64,000 nt of DNA. Source: Ehretia macrophylla. Its lineage: Eukaryota; Streptophyta; Magnoliopsida; Boraginales; Ehretiaceae. The position numbers were made by a program, and so were the translations under genes. Shown here piece after piece: positions 11,429 to 22,362 of the stretch (position 1 is the stretch's first letter; the number at the start of each line of letters is the position of its first letter). The DNA lies in assembly GCA_037974665.1 (NCBI GenBank), contig CM075769.1, positions 82,155,190 to 82,219,189 of the forward strand, in the 5' to 3' direction. Below the pieces are notes generated by a model. The model had not been told where the DNA came from. It saw nothing but the letters and a program-made list of their open reading frames with translations, and made no database searches.

Positions 11429-11986
11429 ATCATGTTGGGGGTAGAATTCCATTTTGTGTTAAAGGTTCACAGTCCCAGCCTTGAGAGAAGGCCCATTCAG
11501 AAGGCCCAATGGGCTTAACAACAACCCATCCGCTTCAACAACGCAGCATCCTCGCAAGACGTGATATCGACGCATTGTAGGGCCCTCTAATATCCTGCGT
11601 GTAAGGTTGTTGTCCTTTTAACAGTTGACGATGTACTATCCGGGATGGAAAAATAGAGCTTAATAAGAAAAGTGGCCCGAAACTGATGAAAACGTTCGAT
11701 TTTGGGTTCCAAATATGGCACAGCAAGCATGCTTGCTGCCACCATCGTAGAGCTATCAGAGAGCGTTCCAATGGTATGCTGTGCCCCATGTAACTCCTTA
11801 CAGATCAAAAGTTATGGGCACCGGAGCGACAGAGACTTGGTCAGAAGCCCTACGCCCTCGGTTTGCTGGCCCAGCCTACATGTGAAGCGAAGTTGTCTTG
11901 ACCAAGGTTCCGTGGGATTCGATAATAGAAATTTGGTGGATAAAGTATCTTGGCAACCCTAACTGGAGCAAAAAAAATTGAAAAGA

Positions 11987-12105
11987 GGGGTGTAACATGA
12001 GGACTTTCCAAGGGGTCACCCATCCTAGTACTATTCTTGCTCAAGCACGCTTAACTTCGGAGTTCTGATGCGATCCGGTGCATTAGTGCTGGTATGATCG
12101 CACCC
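11987..12105 (-). rRNA. 5S ribosomal RNA gene, copy 19
   Basis: Eight differences: nt 113, 108, 99, 95, 72, 68, 65 and 35 C>G. All but the last are C>T or G>A, a deamination-like spectrum. Flank combines GC at -14/-13 with CAAAAAG. Confidence 0.88.
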
Positions 12106-12663
12106 GTCATGTTTGGGGCACAATTCCTTTTTGTGTTAAAGGTTCATAGTCCCAGCCTAGAGAGATGGCCCATTCAGAAGGCCTAATGGGCTTAACAACA
12201 ACCCATCCGCTTTAACAACGCAGCATCCTCGTAAAACGTGATATTGATGCATTGTAGCGAACTCTAATGTCCCGCGAGTAAGGTTGTCGTCCTTTTAAAA
12301 GCTCACGACGTACGATCCGGGACGGAAAAAAAGAGCTTAATAAGAAAAGTGGCCAGAAACTGATGAAAACGTTCGATTTTAGGCTCCAAAAAGGGCACAG
12401 CGAGCAAGCTAGCTGCTCCTGTCGTAGAGCTCTTGGAGTGCTTTGTAATGGTATTCTGTGCGCCGCGTAACTCCTTACGGATCAAAAGTTATGGGCACCG
12501 GAGCGATAGAGACCTGGTCACAAGCCCTACGCGCTCGGTTTGAGGGCCCAGCCTCCACATGAAGCGAAGTTATCTTGCCCAAGTTCCTGTGGGATTTGAT
12601 AATAGAAATGTGGTGGATAAAGTATCTTGACAACCCTAACCGGAGGAAAAAAAATTGAAAAGA

Positions 12664-12782
12664 GGGGTGCAATACGAGGACTTCCCAACGGGTCACCCAT
12701 TCTAGTTCTACTCTCGCCCAAGCACGCTTAACTTTGGAGTTCTGATGGGATCCGCTGCATTAGTGCTGGTATGATCGCACCC
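12664..12782 (-). rRNA. 5S ribosomal RNA gene, copy 20
   Basis: Seven differences: nt 110, 95 C>T, 94 C>G, 82, 76 T>A, 48 G>A, 28 C>G. Duplicate of copy 18. Flank type A with CAAAATG, also as in copy 18. Confidence 0.89.
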
Positions 12783-13340
12783 ATCATGTTGGGGGTAGAA
12801 ATCCATTTTGTGTTAAAGGTTCACAATCCCAGCCTTGAGAGAAGGCCCGTTCAGAAGGCCCAATGGGCTTAACAACAACCCATCCGCTTCAACAACGCAA
12901 CATCCTCGCAAGACGTGATATCGACGCATTGTAGGGCCCTAAAATATCCCGCGTGTAAGGTTGTCGTCCTTTTAACAGTTGACGATGTACTATCCGGGAC
13001 GGAAAAATAGAGCTTAATAAGAAAAGTGGGCCGAAACAGATGAAAACGTTCGATTTTGGGCTCCAAATATGGCACAGCAAGCATGCTTGCTGCCACCATC
13101 GTAGAGCAATCAGAGAGCTTTCCAATGGTATGCTGTGCCCCGTGTAACTCCTTACAGATCAAAAGTTATGGGCACCGGAGCGACAGAGACTTGGTCACAA
13201 GCCCTACGCCCTCGGTTTGCGGGCCCAGCCTCCACGTGAAGCGAAGTTGTCTTAACCAATGTGCCGTGGGATTGGATAATAAAAATGTGGTGGATAAACT
13301 ATATTGGCAACCCTAACCGGAGCAACAAAAATTGAAAAGA

Positions 13341-13459
13341 GGGGTGCAACATGAGGACTGCCCAGGGGGTTACCCATCCTAGTACTACTCTTGCCCAAGC
13401 ATGCTTAACTTCGGAGTTATGATGGGATCCGGTGCATCAGTGCTGGTATGATCGCACCC
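13341..13459 (-). rRNA. 5S ribosomal RNA gene, copy 21
   Basis: Seven differences: nt 108 G>A, 100 A>C, 89 G>A, 68 G>A, 58 G>A, 41 G>T, 22 A>G. Shares the GAGCAA-type terminator lead and several marks with copy 19. Type A flank. Confidence 0.89.
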
Positions 13460-14016
13460 ATCATGTTGGGGGTAGAATTCCTTTTTGTGTTAAAGGTTCA
13501 TAGTCCCAGCCTAGAGAGATGGCCCATTCAGAAGGCCTAATGGGCTTAACAACAACCCATCTACTTCAACAATGCAGCATCCTCGCAAGACGTGATATCG
13601 ACACATTGTAGCGCCCTCTAATGTCCCGCGAGTAAGGTTGTCGTCGTTTTAAAAGCTCACGACGTACGATCGGGGACGGAAAAATAGAGCTTAATAAGAA
13701 AAATGGCCCGAATATGATGAAAACGTTCGATTTTGGGCTCCAAAAAGGGCTCAGTGAGAAAGCTGATGTGCCCGTCGTAGAGCTCTCGGAGAGCTTTCCA
13801 ACGGTATGCTGTGCGTCGCGTAACTCTTTACGGATCAAAAGTTATGGGCACCGGAGCGACGGAGACCTGGTCACAAGCCCTACGCCCTCGGTTTGTGGGC
13901 CCAGCCTCCACGTGAAGCAAAGTTGTCTTGCCCAAGGTGCCGTGGGATTCGATAATAGAAATGTGGTGGGTAAAGTATCTTGGCAACCCTAACCGGAGGA
14001 AAAAAAATTGAAAAGG
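13460..14016 (-). other. Representative 5S intergenic spacer
   Basis: About 557 bp between copies 21 and 22, typical of all units. Read on the plus strand from the 5' end of copy 21 it holds the upstream promoter (about 30 bp), a hairpin-capable repeat GCCCATT/AATGGGC (13522-13528 and 13539-13545), a middle region with a near-perfect inverted repeat AGCTCTC-G-GAGAGCT (13781-13795), and the Pol III terminator of copy 22. No protein gene or second RNA gene is evident. Confidence 0.85.
14000..14016 (-). terminator. Pol III terminator, representative (copy 22)
   Basis: In RNA sense the gene's CCCC end is followed by TTTT (14011-14014) and then a run of eight Ts (14000-14007). The double T-run recurs in nearly every unit. 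Copies 6, 38, 61 and 66 have only three Ts in the first run and depend on the second. Confidence 0.88.
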
Positions 14017-14135
14017 GGGGTGCAACACGAGGACTTCCCAAGGGGTCACCTATCCTAGTACTACTCTCGTCCAAGCACGCTTAACTTCGGAGTTCTGATG
14101 GGATCCGGTGCATTAGTGCTGGTATGATCGCACCC
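14017..14135 (-). rRNA. 5S ribosomal RNA gene, copy 22
   Basis: Three differences: nt 95 C>T and 85 G>A in box C, 66 G>A beside the IE. Type A flank, but the EcoRI site is lost (GAGTTC). Confidence 0.94.
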
Positions 14136-14692
14136 GTCATGTTGGGGGTAGAGTTCCTTTTTGTGTTAACGGTTCACAGTCCCAGCCTAGTGAGATGGCC
14201 CATTCAGAAGGCCCAATGGGCTTAACAACAACCCATCCGCTTCAACAACGCAGCATCCTCGCAAGACGTGATGTCGACGCGTTGTAGGGCCCTTTAATGT
14301 CCCGCGAGTAAGGTTGTCGTCTTTTTAACAGTTCACGATGTACGATCCGGGATGAAAAAACATCGCTTAATAAGAAAAGTGGCCCGAAACTGATGAAAAT
14401 GTTCGATTTCGGGCTCCAAAATTGGTACAGCAAGCAAGCTTGCTACTCCCGTCGTAGAGGTTTCGAAGAGCTTCCCAACGGTTTGCTGTGCGCCGCATAA
14501 CTCCTTACGGATCAAAAGTTATGGGCACCGGAGGGACGGAGACTTGATCACAGGCCCCACGCCCTCGGTTTGTGGGTCCAGCCTCTACGTGAAGCGAAGT
14601 TGTCTTGCCCAAGATGCCATGGGACTCGATAATGGAAATATGGTGGATAAAGTAGCTTGGCAACCCTAACCAGAGGAAAAAAAATTGAAAAG

Positions 14693-14811
14693 GGGGTGCA
14701 ACACGAGGACTTCCCAAGGGTTCACCTATTCCAGTACTACTATCGCCCAAGCACGCTTAAATTTGGAGTTCTGATTGGATCCGGTGCATTAGTACTGGTA
14801 TGATCGCACCC
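14693..14811 (-). rRNA. 5S ribosomal RNA gene, copy 23 (diverged)
   Basis: Ten differences, five in box C (nt 95, 91, 85, 82, 80), one in the IE (70 G>T) and one in box A (51 G>T). This internal promoter is probably dead (inference). Type A flank. Confidence 0.86.
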
Positions 14812-15369
14812 ATCATGTTGGGGATAGAATTCCTTTTTGTGTTAACTGTTCACAGTCCCAGCCTAGTGAGATGGCCCATTCAGAAGGCCCAAAGGGCTTA
14901 ACAACAACCCAACCGCTTCAACAACGCAGAATCCTCGAAAGACGTGCTTTTAACGCGTTGTAGGGGCCTCTAATATCCCGCGAGTAAGGTTGTCGTCCTT
15001 TTAACAGCTCACGACGTACGATCCGGGATGGAAAAACATAGCTAAATAAGAAAAGTGGCCCGAAATTGATGAAAACGTTCTATTTTGGGCTCCAAAAAGG
15101 GCACAGCGAGCAAGCTAGCTGCCCCTGTCGTAGAGCTATCAGAGAACTTTCCAACGGTATGCTGTGCGCCGCGTAACTCCTTACAGATCAAACGTTATGG
15201 GCACCGGAGTGACAGAGACTTGGTCACAAGCCCTACGCCCTCGGTTTGTGGGCCCAGCCTCCACGTGAAGCAATGTTGTCTTGCCCAAGGTGCCGTGGGA
15301 TTCGATAATAGAAATGTGGTGGGTAAAGTATCTTGGCAACCCTAACCGGAGGAAAAAAAATTGAAAAGG

Positions 15370-15488
15370 GGGGTGCAACACGAGGACTTCCCAAGGGGTC
15401 ACCCATCCTAGTACTACTCTCGCCCAAGGATGCTTAACTTCGGAGTTCTTATGGGATCTGGTGCATTAGTGCTGATATGATCGCACCC
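15370..15488 (-). rRNA. 5S ribosomal RNA gene, copy 24
   Basis: Six differences: nt 95 C>T, 60 G>C and 58 G>A (box A), 39 C>A, 30 G>A, 14 C>T. Flank has GC at -14/-13 but CAAAAAG. The spacer above it contains the LTR fragment. Confidence 0.91.
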
Positions 15489-15590
15489 GTCATGTTAGGG
15501 GCAGAATTCCTTTTTGTGTTAAAGGTTCACAGTCCCAGCCTAGAAAGATGGCCCATTCAGAAGTCCCAATGGGCTTAACAACAACCCATC

Positions 15591-15751
15591 TGTCACGCCC
15601 CAACCCGGTCTATAAAGGTTAGACTAGGGTGTGATCTAAACATTCAAGTCTTTTCAAGTACTTAATCGTTCAAGAAGGTTTAGCACTTAACGTTTTATCC
15701 TAGACTCCAAAATTTTCCGAAAATCCGGCAGCATAACGGCTGTAATTGGGC
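15591..15751 (-). mobile_element. Truncated inverted LTR fragment, same family as 46743-50430
   Basis: The segment begins exactly with TGTCACGCCCC and aligns, reverse-complemented, to the last 160 bp or so of the large element (which ends GGCGTGACA). Shared blocks include GTGTGATCTAAAC, CACTTAACGTTTT and GCATAACGGCTGTAATTGGG. The match stops at GGGC, where the 5S spacer resumes with GGGCCC, so the inner end is a microhomology junction. About 65 bp of spacer were lost, and no second target duplication remains. Confidence 0.85.
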
Positions 15752-16153
15752 CCCTTAATGTCCCGCGAGTAAGGTTGTCGTCCTTTTAACAGCTCACGAC
15801 GTACGATCCGGAACAGAAAAACAAAGCTTAATAAGAAAGTGGCCCGAAACTGATGAAAACGTTCGATTTTTGTCTCCAAAAGGGCACAGCGAGCAAGCTT
15901 GCTGCCCCCGTCGTAGAGCTCTCATAGTGCTTTCCAACGGTATGCTATGCACCGCATAACTCCTTACGGATCAAAAGTTATGGGCACCAGAGCGACGGAG
16001 ACCTGGTCACAAGCCCTACGCCCTCGGTTTGCGGGCCCAGCCTCCACATGAAGCGAAGTTGTCTTGCCCAAGGTGCCGTGAGATTCGATAATAGAAATGT
16101 GGTGGATAAAGTATCTTGGCAATCCTAACCGGAAGAAAAAAAAATTGAAAAGG

Positions 16154-16272
16154 GGAGTGCAACACGAGGACTTCCCAGGGGGTCACCCATCCTAGCACTA
16201 CTCTAACCCAAGCACGCTTAACTTCAGAGTTCTGATAGGATCCAGTGCATTAGTGGTGGTATGATCGCACCC
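16154..16272 (-). rRNA. 5S ribosomal RNA gene, copy 25
   Basis: Eight differences: nt 117, 77 A>G, 68 G>T and 67 C>T (both IE), 47, 36, 29, 17 G>C. First clear type B flank (GC at -14/-13, CATAAAG). The 36/29 pair and the flank recur in copies 28 and 32. It lies 784 bp from copy 24 because of the LTR fragment. Confidence 0.89.
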
Positions 16273-16830
16273 GTCATGTTGATGGCACAATTCCTTTATG
16301 TGTTAACGGTTCACAGTCCCAGCCTAGAGAGATTGCCCATTCAGAAGGCCCAATGGGCTTAACAACAACCCATCCGCTTTAACAAAGCAGAATACTCGTA
16401 AGACGTGATATCGATGCGTTGTAGCACCCTCTAATGTCCTTTGAGTAATCTTGTCGTCCTTTTAACAGCTCACGACGTTCGATCCGGGACGGAAAAACAT
16501 AGCTTAATAAGAAAAGTGGCCCGAAACTGATGAAAACGTTCGATTTTGGGCTCCAAAAAGGGCACAACAAGCATGCTTGCTGTCCCCGTCGTAGAGCCCT
16601 CAGAGAGCTTTTCAACGGTATGCTGTGTGCCGCGTTACTTCTTACGGATCAAAAGTTATGGGCACCGGAGCGACGGAGACTTGGTCACAAGCCCTACGCC
16701 CTCGGTATGTGGGCCCAGCCTCTACGTGAAGCGAAGTTGTCTTGCCCAAGCTTCTGTGGGATTCCATAATAGAAATGTGGTGGATAAAGTATCTTGGCAA
16801 CCCTAACCAGAGGAAAAAAAATTGAAAAGG

Positions 16831-16949
16831 GGGGTGCAACATGAGGACCTCCCAGGGGGTCACCAATCCTAGTACCACTCTCGCCCAAGCACGCTTAACT
16901 TCGGAGTTCTGATGGGATCTGGTGCATTAGTGCTGGTATGATCGCACCC
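16831..16949 (-). rRNA. 5S ribosomal RNA gene, copy 26
   Basis: Five differences: nt 108 G>A, 101 A>G, 85 G>T (box C), 74 A>G, 30 G>A. BamHI site lost. Type A flank with ATGGTG. Confidence 0.92.
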
Positions 16950-17507
16950 GTCATGGTGGGGGTAGAATTCATTTTTGTTTTAACGGTTCACAGTCCCAGC
17001 CTAGAGAGATGGCCCATTCAGAAGTCCCAATGGGCTTAACAACAACCCATCCGCTTCAACAATGCAGCATCCTCGCAAGACGTGATATCGACGCGTTGTA
17101 GGGCCCTCTAATGTCCGGCAAGTAAGGTTGTCGTCCTTTTAACAGCACACGACGTACGATCCGGGACGGAAAAACAAAGCTTAATAAGAAAAGTGGCCCG
17201 AAACAAATGACAACGTTCGATTTTGGGCTCCCAAAAAGGCACAACGAGCACGCTGGCTGCACCTATTGTAGAGCTCCTGGAAAGCTTTCCAACTGTTTGC
17301 TGTGCGCCGCGTAACTGCTTACGGATCAAAAGTTATGGGCACCGGAGCGACGGAGACTAGGTCACAAGCCCCACGCCCTAGGTTTGCGGGCCAAGCCTCT
17401 ACGTGAAGTGAAGTTGTCTTGCCCAAGGTTCCTTGGGATTCGATAATAGAAATGTGGTGGATAAAGTATCTTGGCAACCCTAACCAGAGGAAAAAAAATT
17501 GAAAAGG

Positions 17508-17626
17508 AGGGTGCAACTCGAGGACTTCCCAGGCGGTCAACCTTCCTAGTACTACTCTCGCCCAAGCACGCTTAACTTTAGAGTTCTAATGGGATCCGGT
17601 GCATTAGTGCTGGTATGATCACACCC
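17508..17626 (-). rRNA. 5S ribosomal RNA gene, copy 27 (diverged)
   Basis: Nine differences: nt 119, 109 T>A, 93 C>G, 87 G>T, 84 T>A, 48, 47, 39 and 6 C>T. Three fall in box C, and both bases of the nt 47/48 CpG are changed. Type A flank. Confidence 0.88.
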
Positions 17627-18184
17627 GTCATGTTGGGGGTAGAATTCCTTTTTGTGTTAACGGTTCACAGTCCCAGCCTAGAGAGATGGCCTATTCAGAA
17701 GACCTAATGGGCTTAACAACAACCCATCCGCTTCAACAACGCAGCATCCTCGCAAGACGTGATATCGAAGCATTGAAGGGCCCTCTAATGTCCCGCGTGT
17801 AAGGTTGTCGTCCTTTTAACAGCTCACGACGTACGATCCAGCACGGAGAAACAGAGCTTAATAAGAAAAGTCGCCCAAAACTGATGAAAACCTACTAATT
17901 TGGGCTCCAAAAAGGGAAAAGCAAGCAAGCTAGCAGCCCTCGTCATAGAGCTCTCTGAGAGCTTTCCAACGGTATGCTTTGCGTCGCGTAACTACTTACG
18001 GATCAAAACTTATGGGCACTAGAGCGACGGAGACCTCGTCACTAGCCCTACGCCCTCGGTTTGTGGGCCCAGCCTCCACGTGAAGCGAAGTTGTCTTGCC
18101 CAAGGTGCCGTGGGAATCGATAATAGATATGTGGTGGTTAAATTATCTTGGCAACCCTAACCGGAGGAAAAAAAATTGAAAAGG

Positions 18185-18303
18185 GGAGTGCAACACGAGG
18201 ACTTCCCAGGGGGTCACCTGTCTTTGTACTAATCTCGCCCAAGCACGCTTAAGTTCGGAGTTCTGACAGGATCCAGTGCATTAGTGCTGGTATGACCGCA
18301 CCC
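18185..18303 (-). rRNA. 5S ribosomal RNA gene, copy 28 (diverged)
   Basis: Eleven differences: nt 117, 85, 84, 81, 79, 72 G>T, 51 G>C, 37, 36, 29 and 8 A>G. Box A, IE and box C are all hit. Type B flank. Copy 32, four units on, shares nt 117, 84, 79, 36 and 29. Confidence 0.84.
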
Positions 18304-18863
18304 GTCATGTTGATGGCACAATTCCTTTATGTGTTAATGGCTCAGAGTCCCAGCCTAGAGAGATTGCCCATTCAGAAGGCCCAATGGGCTTAACAACAAC
18401 CCATCTGGTTAAAAAACGCAGCATCCTCGCAAGTTGTGATATCGACGTGTTGTAGGGCCCTCTAATGTCCCGCGAGTAAGGTTGTCATCCTTTTAACAAC
18501 TCACGATGTACGATCCGGGTAAGGAAAAACAGAGCAAAATAAGAAAAGTGGCCCGAAACTGTTGAAAATGTTCGATTTTGGGCTCCAAAAAAGGGCACAG
18601 CGAGCACACTAGATGCCTTCGTCGTAGAGCATTCGGAGAGCTTTGCAACGGTATGCTGTGCGCCGCGTTACTCCTTACGGATCAAAAGTTATGGGCACCG
18701 GAGCGACGGAGACCTGGTCACAAGCCCTACACCCTCGGTTTGCAGGCCCAGCTTCCACGTGAAGCGAAGTTGTGTTGCCCAAGGTGCTGTGGGATTCGAT
18801 TATAGAAATGTGGTGGATAAAGTATTTTGGCAACCCAAACCGGAGCAAAAAAAATTGAAAAGT

Positions 18864-18982
18864 GGAGTGCAACACGAGGACTTCCCAAGGGGTCACCCAT
18901 CCTAGTACTACTCTCGCCCAAGCATGCTTAACTTCGGAGTTCTGATGGGATCCGGTGCATTAGTGCTGTTATGATCGCACCC
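18864..18982 (-). rRNA. 5S ribosomal RNA gene, copy 29
   Basis: Four differences: nt 117 C>T, 95 C>T, 58 G>A, 14 C>A. The rare nt 14 change is shared with copy 33, four units on. Type A flank. Confidence 0.92.
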
Positions 18983-19541
18983 ATCAAGTTGTGGGTAGAA
19001 TTCCTTTTTGTGTTAATTGTTCACAGTCCCAGCGTAGAGATATGGCCCATTCAGAAGGCCCAATGGGCTTAACAACAAACCATCCGCTTCAACAACACAG
19101 CATCCTCGCAAGACGTGATATCATCGCATTGTAGAGCCCAATAATGTCCCGCGAGTAGGGTTGTCGTCCTTTTAACAACTCACGACGTACGATCCGTGAC
19201 GGAAAAACAGAGCTTTATAAGAAAAGTGGCCCGAAACTGATGAAAACGTTCGATTTTGGGCTCCAAAAAGGGCACAGCGAGCAAGCTGGCTTCCCCTGTC
19301 GTAGAGCTCTCGGAGAGCATTCCAACAGTATGCTGTGTGCCGCGTAACTCCTTACGGATCAAAAGTTATGGGCATCGGAACGACGGAAACCTGGTCACAT
19401 GCCCAACGCCCTCGGTTTGCGGGCCCAGCATCCACTTGAAGCGAAGTTGTCTTGCCCAAGGTGCCGTGGGATTTGATAATAGAAATGTGGTGGATAAAGT
19501 ATCTTGCTAACCCTAACCGGAGGAAAAAAAAATTGAAAAGG

Positions 19542-19660
19542 CTGGTGCAACACGAGAACTTCCCAGTGGGTCAACCATCCTAGTACTACTCTCGCCCAAG
19601 CACGCTTAACTTCAGAGTTCTGATGGGATCCGGTGCATTAGTACTGGTATGATCGCACCC
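19542..19660 (-). rRNA. 5S ribosomal RNA gene, copy 30
   Basis: Seven differences: nt 119 C>G, 118 C>A, 104 C>T, 94 C>A, 87 G>T, 47 C>T, 18 C>T. Two lie in box C. Shares nt 87 and 47 with copy 31. Type A flank. Confidence 0.89.
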
Positions 19661-20218
19661 GTCATGGTGGGGGTAGAATTCCTTTTTGTGTTAATGGTTC
19701 ACAGTCCCAGCCTAGAGAGATGGCCCATTCAGAAGGCCAAATGGGCCTAACAACAACCCATCTGCTTCAACAACGCAGCATCCTCGCAAGACGTGATATC
19801 GACGCGTTGTAGGGCCCTCTAATGTCCTGCAAGTAAGGTTGTCGTCCTTTTAACAGCTCACGACGTACGATCCGGGACGGAAAAACAAAGCTTAATAAGA
19901 AAAGTGGCCCGAAACTGATGAAAATGTTCGATTTTGGGCTCCAAAAAGGGCACAACGAGCACGCTAGCTGCGCTCATCGTAGAGCTCTCGGAGAGCTTTC
20001 CAATGGTATGCTGTGCACCACGTAACTCCTTACGGATCAAAAGTTATGGGCACCGGAGCGACAGAGACTTGGTCACAAGCCCTACACCCTCGGTTTGCGG
20101 GCCCAACCTCCACGTGAAGCGAAGTTGTCTTGCCCAAGGTGCCGTGGGATTCGATAATAGAAATGTGGTGGATAAAGTATCTTGGTAACCCTAACCGGAG
20201 GAAAAAAAATTGAAAAGG

Positions 20219-20337
20219 GGGGTGCAACACGAGGACTTCCCAGGGGGTCAACCATCCTAGTACTACTCTCGCCCAAGCACGCTTAACTTCAGAGTTCTGA
20301 TGGGATCCGGTGCATTAGTGCTGGTATGATAGCACCC
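20219..20337 (-). rRNA. 5S ribosomal RNA gene, copy 31
   Basis: Three differences: nt 87 G>T (box C), 47 C>T, 7 G>T. Flank is type A with AAGTTTGG. Confidence 0.93.
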
Positions 20338-20894
20338 GTCAAGTTTGGGGTAGAATTCCTTTTTGTGTTAACGGTTCACAGTCCCAGCCTAGAGAGATGG
20401 CCTATTCAGAAGGCCCAAAGGGCTTAACAACAACCCATCCGCTTCAACAACCCAGAATCCTCGCAAGACGTGATATCGATGCATTGTAGGGCCCTCTAAT
20501 GTCCCGCGAGTAAGGTTGTCATCCTTTTAACAACTCATGACGTACGATCCGGGACGGAAAAACAGAGCTTAATGAGAAAAGTGGCCCGAAACTGATGAAA
20601 ACATTCAATTTTGGGTTCCAGAAAGGGCACAGCAAGCAAGCTAGCTGCCCCCGTCATAGAGCTCTCATAGAGCTTTCCAACGGTATGCTGTGCGCCGCGT
20701 AACTACTTACAGATCAAAAGTTATGGGCACTAGAGCGACGGGGACCTGGTCACAAGCCCTACGCCCTCGGTTTGCGGGCCCAGCCTCCAAGTGAAGCGAA
20801 GTCGTCTTGCCCAAGGTGCTGTGGGATTCGATAATATAATTGTGACGGATAAAGTATCTTGGCAACCCTAACCAGAGGAAAAAAATTGAAAAGG

Positions 20895-21013
20895 GGAGTG
20901 CAACACGAGGACTTCCCAGGGGGTCACCCGTCCTTGTACTACTCTTGCCCAAGCACGCTTAACTTCGGAGTTCTGATAGGATCCAGTGCATTAGTGCTGG
21001 TATGATCGCACCA
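20895..21013 (-). rRNA. 5S ribosomal RNA gene, copy 32
   Basis: Seven differences: nt 117, 84 T>C, 79 T>A, 68 G>A, 36, 29, 1 G>T. Type B flank. Relative of copies 25 and 28. Confidence 0.89.
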
Positions 21014-21570
21014 GTCATGTTGATGGCACAATTCCTTTATGTGTTAACGGTTCAGAGTCCTAGCCTAGAGAGATTACCCATTCTGAAGGCCCAATGGGCT
21101 TAACAACAACCCATCCACTTAAAAAACGCAGCATCCTCGCTACATGTGATATCGACGCGTTGTAGGGCCCTCTAATGTCCGTTGAGTAAGGTTGTCGTCC
21201 TTTTAACAGCTCACGATGTACGATCCGGGAAGGAAACACAGAGGAAAACAAGAAAAGTGGCCCGAAACTAATGAAAACGTTCGATTTTGGTCTCCAAAAA
21301 AGGGCACAGCGAGCATGCTGCTGCCCCCGTCATAGAGGTCTCGGAGAGCTTTCCAACGGTAGGCTGTGCGCCGCGGTACTCCTTACGGATCAAAAGTTAT
21401 GGGCACCGGAGCGACGGAGACCTGGTCACAAGCCCTACGCACTCGGTTTGCGGGCCCTGCCTCCATGTGAAGCGAAGTTGTCTTGCCCAAGGTGCCGTGG
21501 GATTCGATGATAGAAATGTGGTGGATAAAGTATCTTGGCAACCCTAACAGGAGGAAAAAAAATTGAAAAA

Positions 21571-21689
21571 GGGGTGCAACACGAGGACTTCCCAAGGGGT
21601 CACCCATCCTAGTACTACTATCGCCCAAGCACGCTTAACTTCGGAGTTCTGAAGGGATCCGGTGCATTAGTGCTGTTATGATCGCACCC
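21571..21689 (-). rRNA. 5S ribosomal RNA gene, copy 33
   Basis: Four differences: nt 95 C>T, 70 G>T (IE), 37 A>T, 14 C>A. Clean type A flank, used here as the type example. Confidence 0.92.
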
Positions 21690-21719
21690 GTCATGTTGGG
21701 GGTAGAATTCCTTTTTGTG
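21690..21719 (-). promoter_or_regulatory. Upstream promoter, type A example (copy 33)
   Basis: In gene sense the bases -28 to -22 read CAAAAAG, -21 to -16 form the EcoRI site GAATTC, and -1 is C. Plant 5S genes are known to need a TATA-like box near -28, GC near -12 and C at -1. Type A keeps the C but lacks a TATA-like core and the GC dinucleotide. Confidence 0.65.
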
Positions 21720-22243
21720 TTAACGGTTCACAGTCCCAGCCTAGAGATATGGCCCATTTAGAGGGCCCAATGGGCTTAACAACAACCCATCCGCTTCAAC
21801 AACGCAGCATCCTCGCAAGACGTGATATCGACGCATTGTAGGGCCCTCTAATTCCCAGCGAGTAAGGTTGTCGTCCTTTTTACAACTCACGACGTACGAT
21901 CCGTGAAGGAAAAATAGATCTTAATAAGAAAAGTGGCCCGAAACTGATGAAAACGTTCAATTTTGGGGTCCAAAAAGGGCACAGTGAGCAAGCTAGTTGC
22001 GCTTGTCATACAGCTCTCGGATATCTTACGGTATGCTGTGCACCGCGTAACTTCTTATGGATCAAAAGTTATGGGTACCAGAGCGACAGAGACTTGGTCA
22101 CAAGCCCTATGCCCTCGGTTTGCGGGCCCAGCCTCCACGTGAAGCGAAGTTGTCTTGCCCAAGGTGCCGTGTGATTCGATAATAAAAAAGTGGTGGATAA
22201 ACTATCTTGGCAACCCTAACCGAAGGAAAAAAAATTGAAAAGG

Positions 22244-22362
22244 GGGGTGCAACACGAGGATTTCCCGGGGGGTCACCCATCCTAGTACTACTCTCGCCCA
22301 AGCACGCTTAACTTCAGAGTTCTGATGGGATTCGGAGCATTAGTGCTTGTATGATCGCACCA
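22244..22362 (-). rRNA. 5S ribosomal RNA gene, copy 34
   Basis: Seven differences: nt 102 G>A, 96 T>C, 47, 31, 27 A>T, 15 C>A, 1 G>T. The nt 102 change is shared with neighbour copy 35. Type A flank. Its 3' spacer is 3-4 bp short near 22025 (GGATATCTTACGG). Confidence 0.89.
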
